DNA of 52,481 bases from Acidobacteriota bacterium (GCA_022340545.1 JAJDNV010000255.1:1-52481), one strand, 5' to 3'. Counted from the stretch's first letter, positions 25,573 to 35,045 are shown. Notes: generated from the sequence alone by a model not told the origin. Program-made: numbers and translations.

Positions 25573-26614
25573 CTCTCCCCCTCCGGTCGGGCGGATCCAG
25601 GCGCCTGACGCCGATCGCGAACGCCCGGGCCGGGTTGTCGACGAGAAGGGTCCTCACTTGCTCCTCGCTCAGACCACGGTCGTGGAGCACCGGCACGAAC
25701 TCCTCGAAGAGGAACGTCTGCGACCGGTAGGAGCCGCCACCGCGCTCTCCGACGTGGTACCAGCCCGCGTCCTGGGACACGAGCACGTGGTCCAGGTACC
25801 CGGCCTGCGTCATGTCGACCACGGCGTCGGCGTGAGCGTCCATCGAGTGCGGGCCGACGCCGTCGAACTCCACCCACGCTCCCTCGCTGGCCGCCCAGGC
25901 GTGGGTCGAGCGATCCTCCTCGTTCTGGGCGTGCACCCAGACCCAGGCCGCCGGGGCCACCCCGGCGGCCGTCAAGGTTCCGAGAACCTCGCGGGCCGCG
26001 CCCTTGCCGGTGTGGACGGCGATCGTCAGGCCGGTGTCGAGGTGGCAGAGGGCGGCGGCCTCCACGAGCTTCCTGTCGATCTCGGACAGCGCCCCCGAGT
26101 CCACGCCGACCTTGAGGAAGCCCGGCCGAACGTCCGTGCCCTCGATGCCATGGCGAAACTCCCGCGTCCAACGGTCGGCCAGCTGCCGGGGGCTCTCCCG
26201 ATAGGCATGCTCAGGTACGTGCTTGTCGTCGTTGGCGCCGTAGTAGCCGGTATTCGTGACGATCTGCAGGGCGCTCGCTTCGGACAAGCGGCGCAGCAGG
26301 AGCGGATCGCGGCCCAGATAGGCCGGCGTCGCCTCGATCAGCGTCTGACACCCGCACTCACGCAGCGCGACCAGGTGGGGGAGGACGGTCTCGAAGACCT
26401 CGTCGGCGTCGTACCGGTCCCGACTGACCTGATCTGCGCCCGCGAAGTCCACCAGGAGGTGCTCGTGCACGAGGGTCGTTCCCAGCGCGCTCGGTTCGAC
26501 CGGACCACGGACGGTCAGGATGAGTCCGAGGTCGCTCTCGGTCGGCGCGCCCGGTGCGCGGCAGGCCAGGGGCAGGCCCGCGGCGAGGCTGGCGAGAAAG
26601 GTCCGTCGCTCCAT
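25538..26614 (-). CDS. Tat-exported phosphotriesterase-family metallohydrolase (probable lipoprotein)
   Basis: 358-aa amidohydrolase of the phosphotriesterase/lactonase family. The metal ligands are H50 and H52 in LVHEHLLVDF, a candidate carbamylated Lys in GFLKVGVD, His in IAVHTG and WVHAQ, and Asp in VSQDAGW. The N-terminus MERRTFLASLAAGLPLAC carries both a twin-arginine and a lipobox ending at C18, so it is probably a Tat lipoprotein. Members hydrolyse lactones, organophosphates or related esters; the substrate is not readable. It is on the same strand as the Gfo/Idh/MocA gene, 58 bp downstream of it, and so may be in its operon. It overlaps the convergent ATP-grasp gene by 35 bp. Confidence 0.85.
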   Translation of the reverse strand: MERRTFLASLAAGLPLACRAPGAPTESDLGLILTVRGPVEPSALGTTLVHEHLLVDFAGADQVSRDRYDADEVFETVLPHLVALRECGCQTLIEATPAYLGRDPLLLRRLSEASALQIVTNTGYYGANDDKHVPEHAYRESPRQLADRWTREFRHGIEGTDVRPGFLKVGVDSGALSEIDRKLVEAAALCHLDTGLTIAVHTGKGAAREVLGTLTAAGVAPAAWVWVHAQNEEDRSTHAWAASEGAWVEFDGVGPHSMDAHADAVVDMTQAGYLDHVLVSQDAGWYHVGERGGGSYRSQTFLFEEFVPVLHDRGLSEEQVRTLLVDNPARAFAIGVRRLDPPDRRGRVTPAPRANGRP

Positions 26615-26672
26615 GGATCCGTGGCCGTGCGTCGGCCGGAGCGTGCCCGGGGCGGCCCCGGCCGAAGTGACC

Positions 26673-28037
26673 TCAGGCCTTCCTCAGGACGTCTGTGTCG
26701 CGGTCCCAGTAGACGGGCATCCTGCGCTTGATCGACTCGTTCACCATGTGGGCCACCGCGGCGGCGTGGTGTCCGGCGCGTGCGTCCTCGCTGGACGGCT
26801 TCCGCGTCCGGACGGAGTCGATGAATCGGCTCATGTGGACGATCGTCGCGTCGGGGCCGACCTCGGACCAGGACTCCCCCTCGCTGTTCATCGCCGACGG
26901 CCACGTGTTCGGCATCTCGCGCTTCTGGACCTCGGGGTCCGCCCAGTAGGCCTCCTCGAGGGCCGAGGGCCAGGAGGCGACGATCCAGCCGTTGCCCTCG
27001 ACCGGATTCTCGGGGGTAAAGACCAGTTCGTTCCCCCGGAACACGAGCGCGCCCTCGGTGCCCATGATCGTGAAGCCGCTCTGGCTGGCCGAGGAGTTGT
27101 TGAAGGTGCCGCCCAACGAAACGGTGAAGCCCTCCTTGGGATAGGTGGCGGCCGCGACCAGGGTGTCCGGGACCTCGTGCGTTTTCTTGTGGAGGTAGTT
27201 CTGGCCGGTGGCCATCACCATGTCCGCCATCTCCGCGTCCATGACGTAGTGGATAGTGGTCATCAGGTGGACAAAGAGATCCGTGGAGATGCCGCCCGAG
27301 TAGTCCCAGTAGCAGCGCCACCGGAAGAACCGCTCGAGGCTGAAGGGCCTCTTCGGCGCGGGACCGACGAACGCCTCCCAGTTCACCGTCTTCTCGTCGG
27401 CGTCGGGGGGGATCGGGTAGAGCCAGGCTCCCGAGTCGGTGTTGCGGTCGTAGGTGGCGCGTATGAGCGTGATCTTCCCGAGCTTGCCCGACTTCACGAT
27501 CTCGCGGGCCGTTTGCTGGAGCTTCGAGCTCATGCCCTGGCTGCCAATCTGGAGGATCCGGTTCGACGTGTCGGCGGCCGCGATGAACTCAGGGCCTTCG
27601 TCGATCGTCAGCGTCATCGGCTTCTCGAGGTACACGTCCTTGCCCGCGGCGAGGGCCTCGACCGTCTGGTCCTTGTGCCAGTGGTCGGGCGTCGCGATGA
27701 TGACCGCGTCGATCGACGGATCGGCCAGGAGGGCACGCCAGTCCCCGTAGTCCCTCGCTCGCCCGTTCGTTCTCTCGATGGCCCGGGCGACGCGGCCCTT
27801 GTAGGCGTCGCAGACACCCACGATCTCGACACCGGGGTGGGCCAGGGCCGACTGCATCACGCCCGATTGCACGCGGGCCCCGACCCCGATGATGCCCATC
27901 TGAATGCGGTCGTTGGCCGGGACGGGCCGGGCGGCGGCTCCGGGCTCGGCGCCCACGGAACGCGCGACGAGCGGCGCCGCCGCCGCCCCGACCAGGCTGC
28001 GCTGCATGAATTGACGGCGGTTGATCCCTGGCTTCAT
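26673..28037 (-). CDS. Tat-exported Gfo/Idh/MocA family oxidoreductase
   Basis: 454-aa NAD(P)-dependent sugar oxidoreductase. The signal MKPGINRRQFMQRSLVGAAA is a good Tat signal, so the enzyme folds with its cofactor before export to the periplasm. The Rossmann motif is GIIGVGARVQSG (about 50-61), the catalytic-loop motif EKPM is in VYLEKPMTL, and the C-terminal alpha/beta domain contains GGISTDLFVHLM. AGGTGAG precedes ATG 28037. Together with the DUF1080 protein and VOC lipoprotein nearby, it fits the periplasmic 3-keto-glycoside chemistry seen in Acidobacteriota, Planctomycetota and Bacteroidota. That pathway role is inference. Confidence 0.9.
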   Translation of the reverse strand: MKPGINRRQFMQRSLVGAAAAPLVARSVGAEPGAAARPVPANDRIQMGIIGVGARVQSGVMQSALAHPGVEIVGVCDAYKGRVARAIERTNGRARDYGDWRALLADPSIDAVIIATPDHWHKDQTVEALAAGKDVYLEKPMTLTIDEGPEFIAAADTSNRILQIGSQGMSSKLQQTAREIVKSGKLGKITLIRATYDRNTDSGAWLYPIPPDADEKTVNWEAFVGPAPKRPFSLERFFRWRCYWDYSGGISTDLFVHLMTTIHYVMDAEMADMVMATGQNYLHKKTHEVPDTLVAAATYPKEGFTVSLGGTFNNSSASQSGFTIMGTEGALVFRGNELVFTPENPVEGNGWIVASWPSALEEAYWADPEVQKREMPNTWPSAMNSEGESWSEVGPDATIVHMSRFIDSVRTRKPSSEDARAGHHAAAVAHMVNESIKRRMPVYWDRDTDVLRKA

Positions 28038-28201
28038 GGCTCACCTCGCGTGGGAGGCCGCCCGAAGGCGGCTCGAGACGGAGGTTACGTTCGGGGCGGT
28101 TCCGAGGTCAAGACACGCGGGGACCCGAAAACGCGTGTCGGGGACGCGCCCGGGGGACGATGCTACGATGAGCGTTCACCCACGGATCGGAGGACGCCGT
28201 C

Positions 28202-29077
28202 ATGAAGCAGCTCTGGAAGGTCGCGCTCGTCCTGCTCGGGGGGGGCGCTCTTCTCGTCGCGTGCTCGAGCCGGATGGCCACGACACCGCCGGCCGGCGCG
28301 TCCCGCGCCCCGGGATACCACCCCGGGAAGTTCGTCTGGCACGACCTCGTGACCCGGGACCCGGCCTCCGCCCGCCGCTTCTACGGTGCGCTCCTCGGCT
28401 GGGAGTTCCAGGACACGACGCGCAACGAGCAGCCCTACGCCATCGCTCGCATGGGGAGTGACCCTGTCGCCGGCATCGTCGTTCGCCCGGACCCGGGCGA
28501 CGAGCCCGCCCTGTGGTTGAGCTATCTCTCCGTCGGGAACGTCGACCAGGCGGTGGAGATGGTCACGGCGGCCGGGGGAGAGACCCTCTACCCGCCCACC
28601 GAACTGCCCGGGGTGGCCCGGTTGGCCGTGGTCACCGACCCCCAGGGCGCCGCTCTCGGCCTGGTGCGGCTGAACGACGGTGACCCCCCCGATGGGCCCG
28701 GTCCCGAGGTCGGACACGTCTTCTGGATGGAGTACATCGCGGACGATGCCGCCGCGGCGGTCAGGTTCTACCAGGGCCTGTCCGGGTACGAGAGCATGGT
28801 CCAGGAGTCCCGGGGGGGAATCGAATACCACGTCCTGCGCCGCGACGGCCGCTCGCGGGCCGGGCTCTTCCAGGTCCCGAAGATCTCCGACGAGAACGTC
28901 GACCCCAACTGGCTCCCCTACGTGCGCGTCGAGGATCCCGCGGCCCTGGCCAGCCGGGTCGGGTCGCTGGGAGGGCAGGTCATCCTGGCCCCGAATCCGA
29001 GCATCCGGGGCGGAACCCTGGCCATCGTCGCCGACCCTACGGGTGGGGCGCTGGCGCTGCAGAAGTGGCCGCTCTGA
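28202..29077 (+). CDS. VOC-family lipoprotein with two glyoxalase-like domains
   Basis: 291 aa. The N-terminus has a basic start, a hydrophobic stretch and lipobox LLVAC, giving a mature Cys at about 21; it is probably anchored in the outer or periplasmic face of a membrane. Two tandem vicinal-oxygen-chelate domains follow: about 40-160 (FVWHDLVTRDPASARRFYGALLGWEF) and 170-290 (GHVFWMEYIADDAAAAVRFYQGL). These are the beta-alpha-beta-beta-beta repeats of glyoxalase/bleomycin-resistance proteins. GGAGG lies eight bases upstream of ATG 28202. It is divergent from the Gfo/Idh/MocA gene, with 164 bp between them. Export of a VOC protein is uncommon but recurs in environmental bacteria. Substrate unknown. 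Confidence 0.87.
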   Translation: MKQLWKVALVLLGGGALLVACSSRMATTPPAGASRAPGYHPGKFVWHDLVTRDPASARRFYGALLGWEFQDTTRNEQPYAIARMGSDPVAGIVVRPDPGDEPALWLSYLSVGNVDQAVEMVTAAGGETLYPPTELPGVARLAVVTDPQGAALGLVRLNDGDPPDGPGPEVGHVFWMEYIADDAAAAVRFYQGLSGYESMVQESRGGIEYHVLRRDGRSRAGLFQVPKISDENVDPNWLPYVRVEDPAALASRVGSLGGQVILAPNPSIRGGTLAIVADPTGGALALQKWPL

Positions 29078-29094
29078 GCGGGAAGGAGACAGCG

Positions 29095-29268
29095 ATGAGA
29101 CAGCGACTCTCGATCCGGCTCCTCGCGTTCGCCGTCGTGGCCGTCCTTGCCCTCACGATGATCGGCTGCAACGCGACGGTGGGCATCGGCGTGGCGGTGC
29201 CTGTGCACGGGCCGTGGTACGGACCCTGGGGTGGAGGCATCTATGTCGGCGGCCCGATCTGGCCTTGA
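29095..29268 (+). CDS. Small Gly/Trp/Tyr-rich lipoprotein
   Basis: 57 aa, with AAGGAG seven bases before ATG 29095. MRQRLSIRLLAFAVVAVLALTMIGC is a lipoprotein signal with lipobox MIGC. The short mature part is rich in Gly, Pro, Tyr and Trp (GPWYGPWGGGIYVGGPIWP). Such tails look like short structural or surface-exposed elements; I do not recognise a family. It follows the VOC lipoprotein by 17 bp on the same strand, so the two probably share a transcript. Confidence 0.75.
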   Translation: MRQRLSIRLLAFAVVAVLALTMIGCNATVGIGVAVPVHGPWYGPWGGGIYVGGPIWP

Positions 29269-29288
29269 GGTTCGTGTGGACGTCCGGG

Positions 29289-29966
29289 TCAGTCGAGCGG
29301 GGTCAGCTCCACCTTGCGGAACTGGATCTCGCCTCCCTCTGACTGGAGACCGATCGGGCCCGCGAGAACCTCCGTATCCGTGGCCTCGTTGAGCGTCTTT
29401 CCGTTGACGCGGAGGACGATGTCGGGTCCGGCGAGGCGAATGTCGTATCGATTCCATTCCCCGGGCGGGTTCTCGTTGGCCTCGATCTTCGCGAACGCCA
29501 CCATGTCGCCGAGTCTCTCGTGGTCGGTGATCTCTCTCTTGCGCGCGGGGTCGCCGCTCAGCTTCATTCCCCAGAACCCGTGGAGAGCACCCGCGTTGCC
29601 GCTCTGGAGCTGGGCCTCGTAGCTTCGCGGAATGGCCCGGGGCTCGCCGTTGATCCGCATCAAGACGCCGCTGTTGCCCGGTTCCGTTCCGGGAGCCCAG
29701 CGCCACTCGACCACGAGCTCGTAGCTCGTGTACTCCGCGGTGGTGTAGAGGTACCCGAGCGGCTCCCCCTTGCAGACGAGGAGGCCGTCCTGAACGCTCC
29801 AGACGTCCTCCATCGCAACGTCGGGATCCACGAGAAAGTAACTCCAGCCACTGAGATCCTTCCCGTTGAAGAGCGGGATCGACTTCGCAGCATCAGCCGC
29901 GGGCGACCTCGTGGGCAGGGCGCCGAGGGCGAGAATCAAGACCACTGACCAGGCGTACGTGCGCAT
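29289..29966 (-). CDS. Exported DUF1080 (3-keto-disaccharide hydrolase-like) protein
   Basis: 225 aa with a Sec signal ending near AAD (residue 26) and a single DUF1080 beta-jelly-roll domain. Family marks are IPLFNGKDLSGW, WSVQDGLLVCKGEP, NSGVLMRINGE, EAQLQSG and EWNRYDIRLAG. DUF1080 proteins include periplasmic 3-keto-disaccharide hydrolases that cleave glycosides oxidised at C3 by Gfo/Idh/MocA or GMC enzymes. AGGAG precedes ATG 29966. Its C-terminal end faces the small lipoprotein gene 20 bp away. A pathway with the nearby oxidoreductase is likely but not proven. Confidence 0.88.
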   Translation of the reverse strand: MRTYAWSVVLILALGALPTRSPAADAAKSIPLFNGKDLSGWSYFLVDPDVAMEDVWSVQDGLLVCKGEPLGYLYTTAEYTSYELVVEWRWAPGTEPGNSGVLMRINGEPRAIPRSYEAQLQSGNAGALHGFWGMKLSGDPARKREITDHERLGDMVAFAKIEANENPPGEWNRYDIRLAGPDIVLRVNGKTLNEATDTEVLAGPIGLQSEGGEIQFRKVELTPLD

Positions 29967-30135
29967 GGATGACTCCTCTCTTCTCCCGTGACTCCGGGAC
30001 GAAGCCGGGGTTCCGGGATTCTCGGTCGCCGGCCCCAGGACGTCAATCCCTGCTGTACGCGCTGAGGAGCTGGCCGTCCTCGAACTCGACCCGGCAGCTG
30101 CAGGACGGCGCCAGCCCCGTTGCGGCCGACACCAA

Positions 30136-30492
30136 TCAGCGGAAGACGATGACCTCGCCAGCCAGCTTCTTCTTCTCGGAGGCGATCATCCCGGTCGTCA
30201 GGATGATGAACTCCGTCTCCTTGGACTCGGGTCCGAGAATCACGGCCTCTCCGCCCAGCTGCGCCGCCTCGTCGACGATCTTCGCGCGCAGATCACCGTA
30301 GTCCTTGAACACATTGTCCGCCCGCGACTCGACACGGGCGATGGTCGTGTAGGGCCGTTCCGGCGCCTCCTCAAACACCACGACGGACTCGGGTGCTCGC
30401 GCTGGCCGAACGTCTGAATTCAGTCGCTGCGTCTGGGCGGTCACGCAACCCGCAGCGACGACGCACATGCACACGAAGAGCGCTCGTCGCAT
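30136..30492 (-). CDS. Small lipoprotein of unknown function (YbjQ/RcsF-like fold possible)
   Basis: 118 aa. The start at 30492 is set by AGGAGGAG just upstream and by the lipoprotein signal MRRALFVCMCVVAAGC; the longer frame to 30561 has neither. The mature domain (APERPYTTIARVESRAD, then LRAKIVDEAAQLGGEAVILGPE) resembles the small alpha/beta lipoproteins in which a strand-helix unit is followed by an aggregation-prone Gly-Ala-Asp segment, but I cannot name the family. It stands alone between the DUF1080 gene and the DsrE-like gene. Confidence 0.72.
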   Translation of the reverse strand: MRRALFVCMCVVAAGCVTAQTQRLNSDVRPARAPESVVVFEEAPERPYTTIARVESRADNVFKDYGDLRAKIVDEAAQLGGEAVILGPESKETEFIILTTGMIASEKKKLAGEVIVFR

Positions 30493-30720
30493 GGCTCCTC
30501 CTCCTGAGGGTGAGACGCAAATCCACTTTGCCGTATGCACCATCGTGCCCTTGTATTGCAAGGGGTGTACCAGCGCCCTGGAGCGGCGTCACGTTGTGCC
30601 GTTGCCCGGTTACGCCATGGCAGAAGGGCAGGCACGCAATGCAGTCACGGGAATCCAAGAATCTGGCTGGTCTCTCCTGGAGACACTGTGTCCTGTCCGT
30701 ACGGGTATCCGGCGGGCCGG

Positions 30721-31089
30721 TCAGAAGCTCAGGGTCGCCGCACCCTGTTTGACCACCTCGAGCATCGCGGGGGCGCCGGCGACCGTCACGCCGTCCACCA
30801 TGTCGTCCTGGGCGTAGCCTCGAACCTTGGCGCACGGGGGGCAGACGAGAACGCTGCCACCATTGGACATCAGATTCCCGATGAGCTGCTTCATGGGCGG
30901 ATCCACCGGGTTCAGGTGCGCTATCTCGGCGGCACCCTTGCGCACCCAGTCGACGCCGGAGGCGACCAGGAACACGGTCACCTCCATGTCCGAGGCAATG
31001 CCGGCATTGGCAATGCTCCAGGCGACCGACGAGCGTTCGTCGTCCATCCCACGACTGATCACGATCACGAGCTTCTGTCTCTCTGCCAT
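30721..31089 (-). CDS. DsrE/DsrF-like sulfur-relay family protein
   Basis: 122 aa, cytoplasmic. It starts with the DsrE-like MAERQKLVIVISRG and has MEVTVFLVASGVDWVRK and a C-x2-C motif in VLVCPPCAKVRGY, where peroxiredoxin-like DsrE proteins carry their persulfide-bearing cysteine. GAGGTG lies upstream of ATG 31089. DsrE-family proteins accept or pass sulfane sulfur or act as thiol-binding partners. It is divergent from the TusA-like gene at 31307, with 217 bp between them, a pairing typical of sulfur-trafficking modules. No dsr, sox or hdr genes are in the window, so the larger pathway is not visible. Confidence 0.82.
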   Translation of the reverse strand: MAERQKLVIVISRGMDDERSSVAWSIANAGIASDMEVTVFLVASGVDWVRKGAAEIAHLNPVDPPMKQLIGNLMSNGGSVLVCPPCAKVRGYAQDDMVDGVTVAGAPAMLEVVKQGAATLSF

Positions 31090-31306
31090 GAATTACACCT
31101 CGCATTCGCCGTTGTGGCCTCCCGACGGGACGGCTCCGCCGCCGCCCTCGCCATATGCCAGGACGACCCCTGCCACGAGACCTACTTCAAATTCTTGGAG
31201 GGCAATCGTACTCGCTCACGTTGTTGGTTTCCATCCCGCATCCGCCGCCGGTGGGTTAACATCTCTCTCCGCCAGAGCGGCTCGGTCGATCCGAAAGGAG
31301 TGCCGG

Positions 31307-31522
31307 TTGGAAGAGCGGTGGGATGCCGGAGAGACGGGGTGCGGACAGCTCGTCTTCGAGCTCCGTCTTCGGGTGAACGGACTGAAGCCCGGGGATCGGC
31401 TCGAGGTCATCGCGCGGGACCCCGGGGCACCAACGGACCTGCCCGCGTGGTGCCGTATGACCGGGCACACGCTTCTCTCGGCGCAGCATCCCGTCTACGT
31501 CATCGAGCGCAGGAGCGACTGA
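31307..31522 (+). CDS. TusA/SirA-like sulfurtransferase without the CPxP motif
   Basis: 71 aa from a TTG start at 31307, preceded by AAAGGAG with six-base spacing. The fold signature of TusA proteins is clear: LRVNGLKPGDRLEVIARDPGA, then DLPAWCRMTGHTLL. The catalytic Cys is kept (GCGQL, residue 12), but the CPxP motif is changed to CGQL. TusA proteins hand persulfide sulfur from a cysteine desulfurase or rhodanese to partners; loss of the two prolines may alter the partner. It is divergent from the DsrE-like gene. The gene is short and has a non-ATG start, so automatic callers may miss it. Confidence 0.72.
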   Translation: MEERWDAGETGCGQLVFELRLRVNGLKPGDRLEVIARDPGAPTDLPAWCRMTGHTLLSAQHPVYVIERRSD

Positions 31523-31570
31523 GCACTCCGACTGGGGAAGCGGACCCGCCATTCATGGGGGGGTGGACGA

Positions 31571-33382
31571 ATGAAGAAGTCGCTGCTCGTCTTGACGGTT
31601 CTGTCTCTTGCCGCGTGCGGCGGCGGCAGTGTGAGCGGGCCCGACGACACCCCGCCGTCGGCCTCACCCGTGGATGCTCTTGCCGCCGATCTCCAGGGCC
31701 TGGCGCTCGACGATTTCTATCACACCTCGTTCGGGGCGTTGATCCGGCGGTCGCCGGAGACTGTCGTCTGGGAAGCGCTGACGGGCACGTTTCCTCTCGA
31801 CTCGGTCGGCCTTGATGATCTGTCGGATGCCTACAGCCGGGACACGTATGCGATGTACCAGGTTGTGTTGGACGCGCTACGGGGCTACGACCGGGCTGCT
31901 CTCGACGCGGAAGGTCAGCTCAACTACGACATCTACGAGTGGTACCTGCAGGATGTCGTCGATGGCCTCGAGTTCATCTACCATGATTTTCCAGCGACCT
32001 ACATGCTGTTTGCGCAGCAGCGGCAAACCGAGCAGTTCTTCACCGACATTCATCCGCTTGCGACAGTGCAGGATGCCGAGGACTACATCACGCGACTGAA
32101 CCAGGTGGAGCGCAAGTTCGGTCAACTGGTCGATCATCTCGAGCTACAGCGGCAAAACGGCATCGTCGAGCCGGCGTTGTCCATGCAGATCGCAATCGAC
32201 CAGGCGACGCCGCTGGCGCGGAGCTCTGGGCCGGCCCATCCCTACTACACGCGATTCTTCAACGGCACCACCACAATTGCCGGCCTGGGAGACGCCGAAC
32301 GTGACGATCTCAATGCCCGGGCCTTGTCAGCCGTCAACAGCAGCGTCATTCCCGGGTATCAGGCCCTGCTCAATGAGCTGAGCAATCTGATCGGAGGCGC
32401 GCCGCCCTCGATTGGCGTGGGGCAGTATGCCCGTGGCCGCGCCTACTACGGCTATTCCCTTCGGCACCACACCACGACCAACCTGACGGCGACCGAGATT
32501 CATCAGCTCGGCCTCCAGCAGCTGTCGCGAATCCATGCGGAGATGCGGCTGATCTTTGACCAGCTCGGCTATCCGCAGGACGAGACACTGCAGCAGCTGT
32601 TTCTACGCGTCACGCACGACGGCGGGGTGATTCCGGCGGCCAACGTACTTCCGACCTACGCAGGGATCATAGACGTCACCGAGCAGCGGCTGGACCAGGC
32701 GTTCGACATCTTTCCGTCCGCCGACGTCATCGTCCTTCCGGATCCGTTCGGTGGTTTCTACATCGGCCCGTCATTCGACGGCACGCGCCCGGGTGCGTTC
32801 TACGCAGGGACCCAGAGCGACCAGCCATGGTTCCAGATGCGTTCGCTGACCTATCACGAGGCCATTCCGGGCCACCACACGCAGATCGCAATCGCGATGG
32901 AACAGGATGTGCCCGCGTTTCGCAAGATCGCAGGATTCACTGGATTCGTCGAAGGCTGGGCTCTCTATGCCGAACGTCTCGCCTGGGAGCTCGGCTGGTA
33001 CGAAGATGATCCTTTTTCCGATCTCGGGCGACTGCAATATGAGGCGCTGCGAGCTGCGAGGCTGGTCATGGACACCGGCATCCACGACCTCGGATGGTCG
33101 TTCGATCAAGCGACCCAGTTCAATGCAGAAAACGTCGGCACCTCGACGGGTTCTTCGCAAGCTGCGGCCGCTCGGTACAGCGTATGGCCAGGCCAGTCGA
33201 CGGCCTACATGATTGGCATGCTGCAGATCCTCGCTGAACGCCAGCGCGCGATGGATGCGCTCGGCTCGCAGTTCGATCTGAAGGGCTTCCACCGTGCTGT
33301 TCTGTCGAACGGAGCGGTGCCGCTCGCACTCCTCCCCACCGTCGTCGATCGCTATATCGCCGGGGTGCAGGCCGGGCCGTAG
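31571..33382 (+). CDS. DUF885-family putative metallopeptidase lipoprotein
   Basis: 603-aa lipoprotein with signal MKKSLLVLTVLSLAAC (lipobox LAAC, mature C16), then a Ser/Gly/Asp/Pro-rich linker and a long alpha-helical DUF885 domain. The metal-binding motif HEAIPGHH (in TYHEAIPGHHTQ) is followed by GFVEGWALYAERLAWELG, matching the HExxxxH-type zinc-peptidase-like pattern of DUF885 and M32-like proteins. It is probably a periplasmic peptidase. Codon use differs from all neighbours: A/T-ending codons are common and GC is about 10 points lower by eye, suggesting later acquisition. The tRNA-Phe gene lies 200 bp away. ATG 31571 follows a weak G-rich ribosome site. Confidence 0.85.
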   Translation: MKKSLLVLTVLSLAACGGGSVSGPDDTPPSASPVDALAADLQGLALDDFYHTSFGALIRRSPETVVWEALTGTFPLDSVGLDDLSDAYSRDTYAMYQVVLDALRGYDRAALDAEGQLNYDIYEWYLQDVVDGLEFIYHDFPATYMLFAQQRQTEQFFTDIHPLATVQDAEDYITRLNQVERKFGQLVDHLELQRQNGIVEPALSMQIAIDQATPLARSSGPAHPYYTRFFNGTTTIAGLGDAERDDLNARALSAVNSSVIPGYQALLNELSNLIGGAPPSIGVGQYARGRAYYGYSLRHHTTTNLTATEIHQLGLQQLSRIHAEMRLIFDQLGYPQDETLQQLFLRVTHDGGVIPAANVLPTYAGIIDVTEQRLDQAFDIFPSADVIVLPDPFGGFYIGPSFDGTRPGAFYAGTQSDQPWFQMRSLTYHEAIPGHHTQIAIAMEQDVPAFRKIAGFTGFVEGWALYAERLAWELGWYEDDPFSDLGRLQYEALRAARLVMDTGIHDLGWSFDQATQFNAENVGTSTGSSQAAAARYSVWPGQSTAYMIGMLQILAERQRAMDALGSQFDLKGFHRAVLSNGAVPLALLPTVVDRYIAGVQAGP

Positions 33383-33583
33383 TCCGCCAGCGTGCGTGTC
33401 TCTCAGCCCCGTCGGAGGGCCTTTGGGTCGTGGCCTCGGGCGCCTTGGGGACGGGAGCTGCGTACGGTCGCGGATGCCTGGACGTTGAGGAGGGCCCTGC
33501 TATCCGGGGGCTCCCGGCCTCTCGCCCGTCCGGTGCGGTCGTGTGTCAGCCGGAATGTCGGAGGAGGGTGACCGCCCGCGAGT

Positions 33584-33659
<76 letters not shown>

Positions 33660-33687
33660 AGCAGGCGAACAGGCATTGAATCACGAA

Positions 33688-33713
33688 GCCCCGCAGTCGT
33701 CAAAGAGCGGGGC
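33688..33713. terminator. All-GC 7-bp hairpin between recA and tRNA-Phe
   Basis: GCCCCGC and GCGGGGC pair perfectly around a 12-base loop. It lies 29 bp upstream of tRNA-Phe on the minus strand. Possibly a processing or termination element, but there is no T-run. Confidence 0.4.
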
Positions 33714-33752
33714 GACGCGGACGCCAGTCCCACAGCCGTTCCCATCCATCGG

Positions 33753-33772
33753 AACTCTGTGCGCACAGAGTT
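33753..33772. repeat. 20-bp perfect palindrome downstream of recA
   Basis: The half-site AACTCTGTGC is followed directly by its exact reverse complement, giving a symmetric 20-bp element. In RNA it would fold as an 8-bp stem with a GCGC tetraloop. It could be a protein-binding site or a processing hairpin; there is no flanking T-run. Confidence 0.55.
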
Positions 33773-33781
33773 GGCCGGGAG

Positions 33782-33817
33782 ATCCCTCGCGGGCCGACCC
33801 GCCAGCGCGCGAGGGAT
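33782..33817 (-). terminator. Probable recA terminator hairpin
   Basis: Perfect 10-bp stem (ATCCCTCGCG with CGCGAGGGAT) around a 16-base loop, starting only five bases after the recA stop codon. The position fits a transcript 3' end. The usual T-run is weak (ATCTCCC follows), so it may end or stabilise the recA message. Confidence 0.55.
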
Positions 33818-33821
33818 GTCT

Positions 33822-34904
<1,083 letters not shown>

Positions 34905-35003
34905 CTGTCGTCTCCTCCTCGTGCTCGTGATGGGCGGGGGCGTGCCGCCACCCCCAGGCTGAGCGCGATCGTAGCCTGAGGTCCGGTCATCTGGGGTCCG
35001 TAA

Positions 35004-35032
35004 ATGATGTCGGATCGAAACATGACCGCCAA
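35004..35032 (-). promoter_or_regulatory. Possible recA promoter
   Basis: Minus-strand TTGGCG, 17 bp, CATCAT; four of six matches to each sigma-70 hexamer. The predicted start is about 90 bp upstream of recA ATG. No LexA site of a known type was recognised. Confidence 0.35.
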
Positions 35033-35045
35033 GTTCGGTGCGGCG

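Noticed and set aside
33753..33772. 20-bp palindrome as an attachment site or IS end
   Set aside because: No second copy, integrase or transposase is visible.
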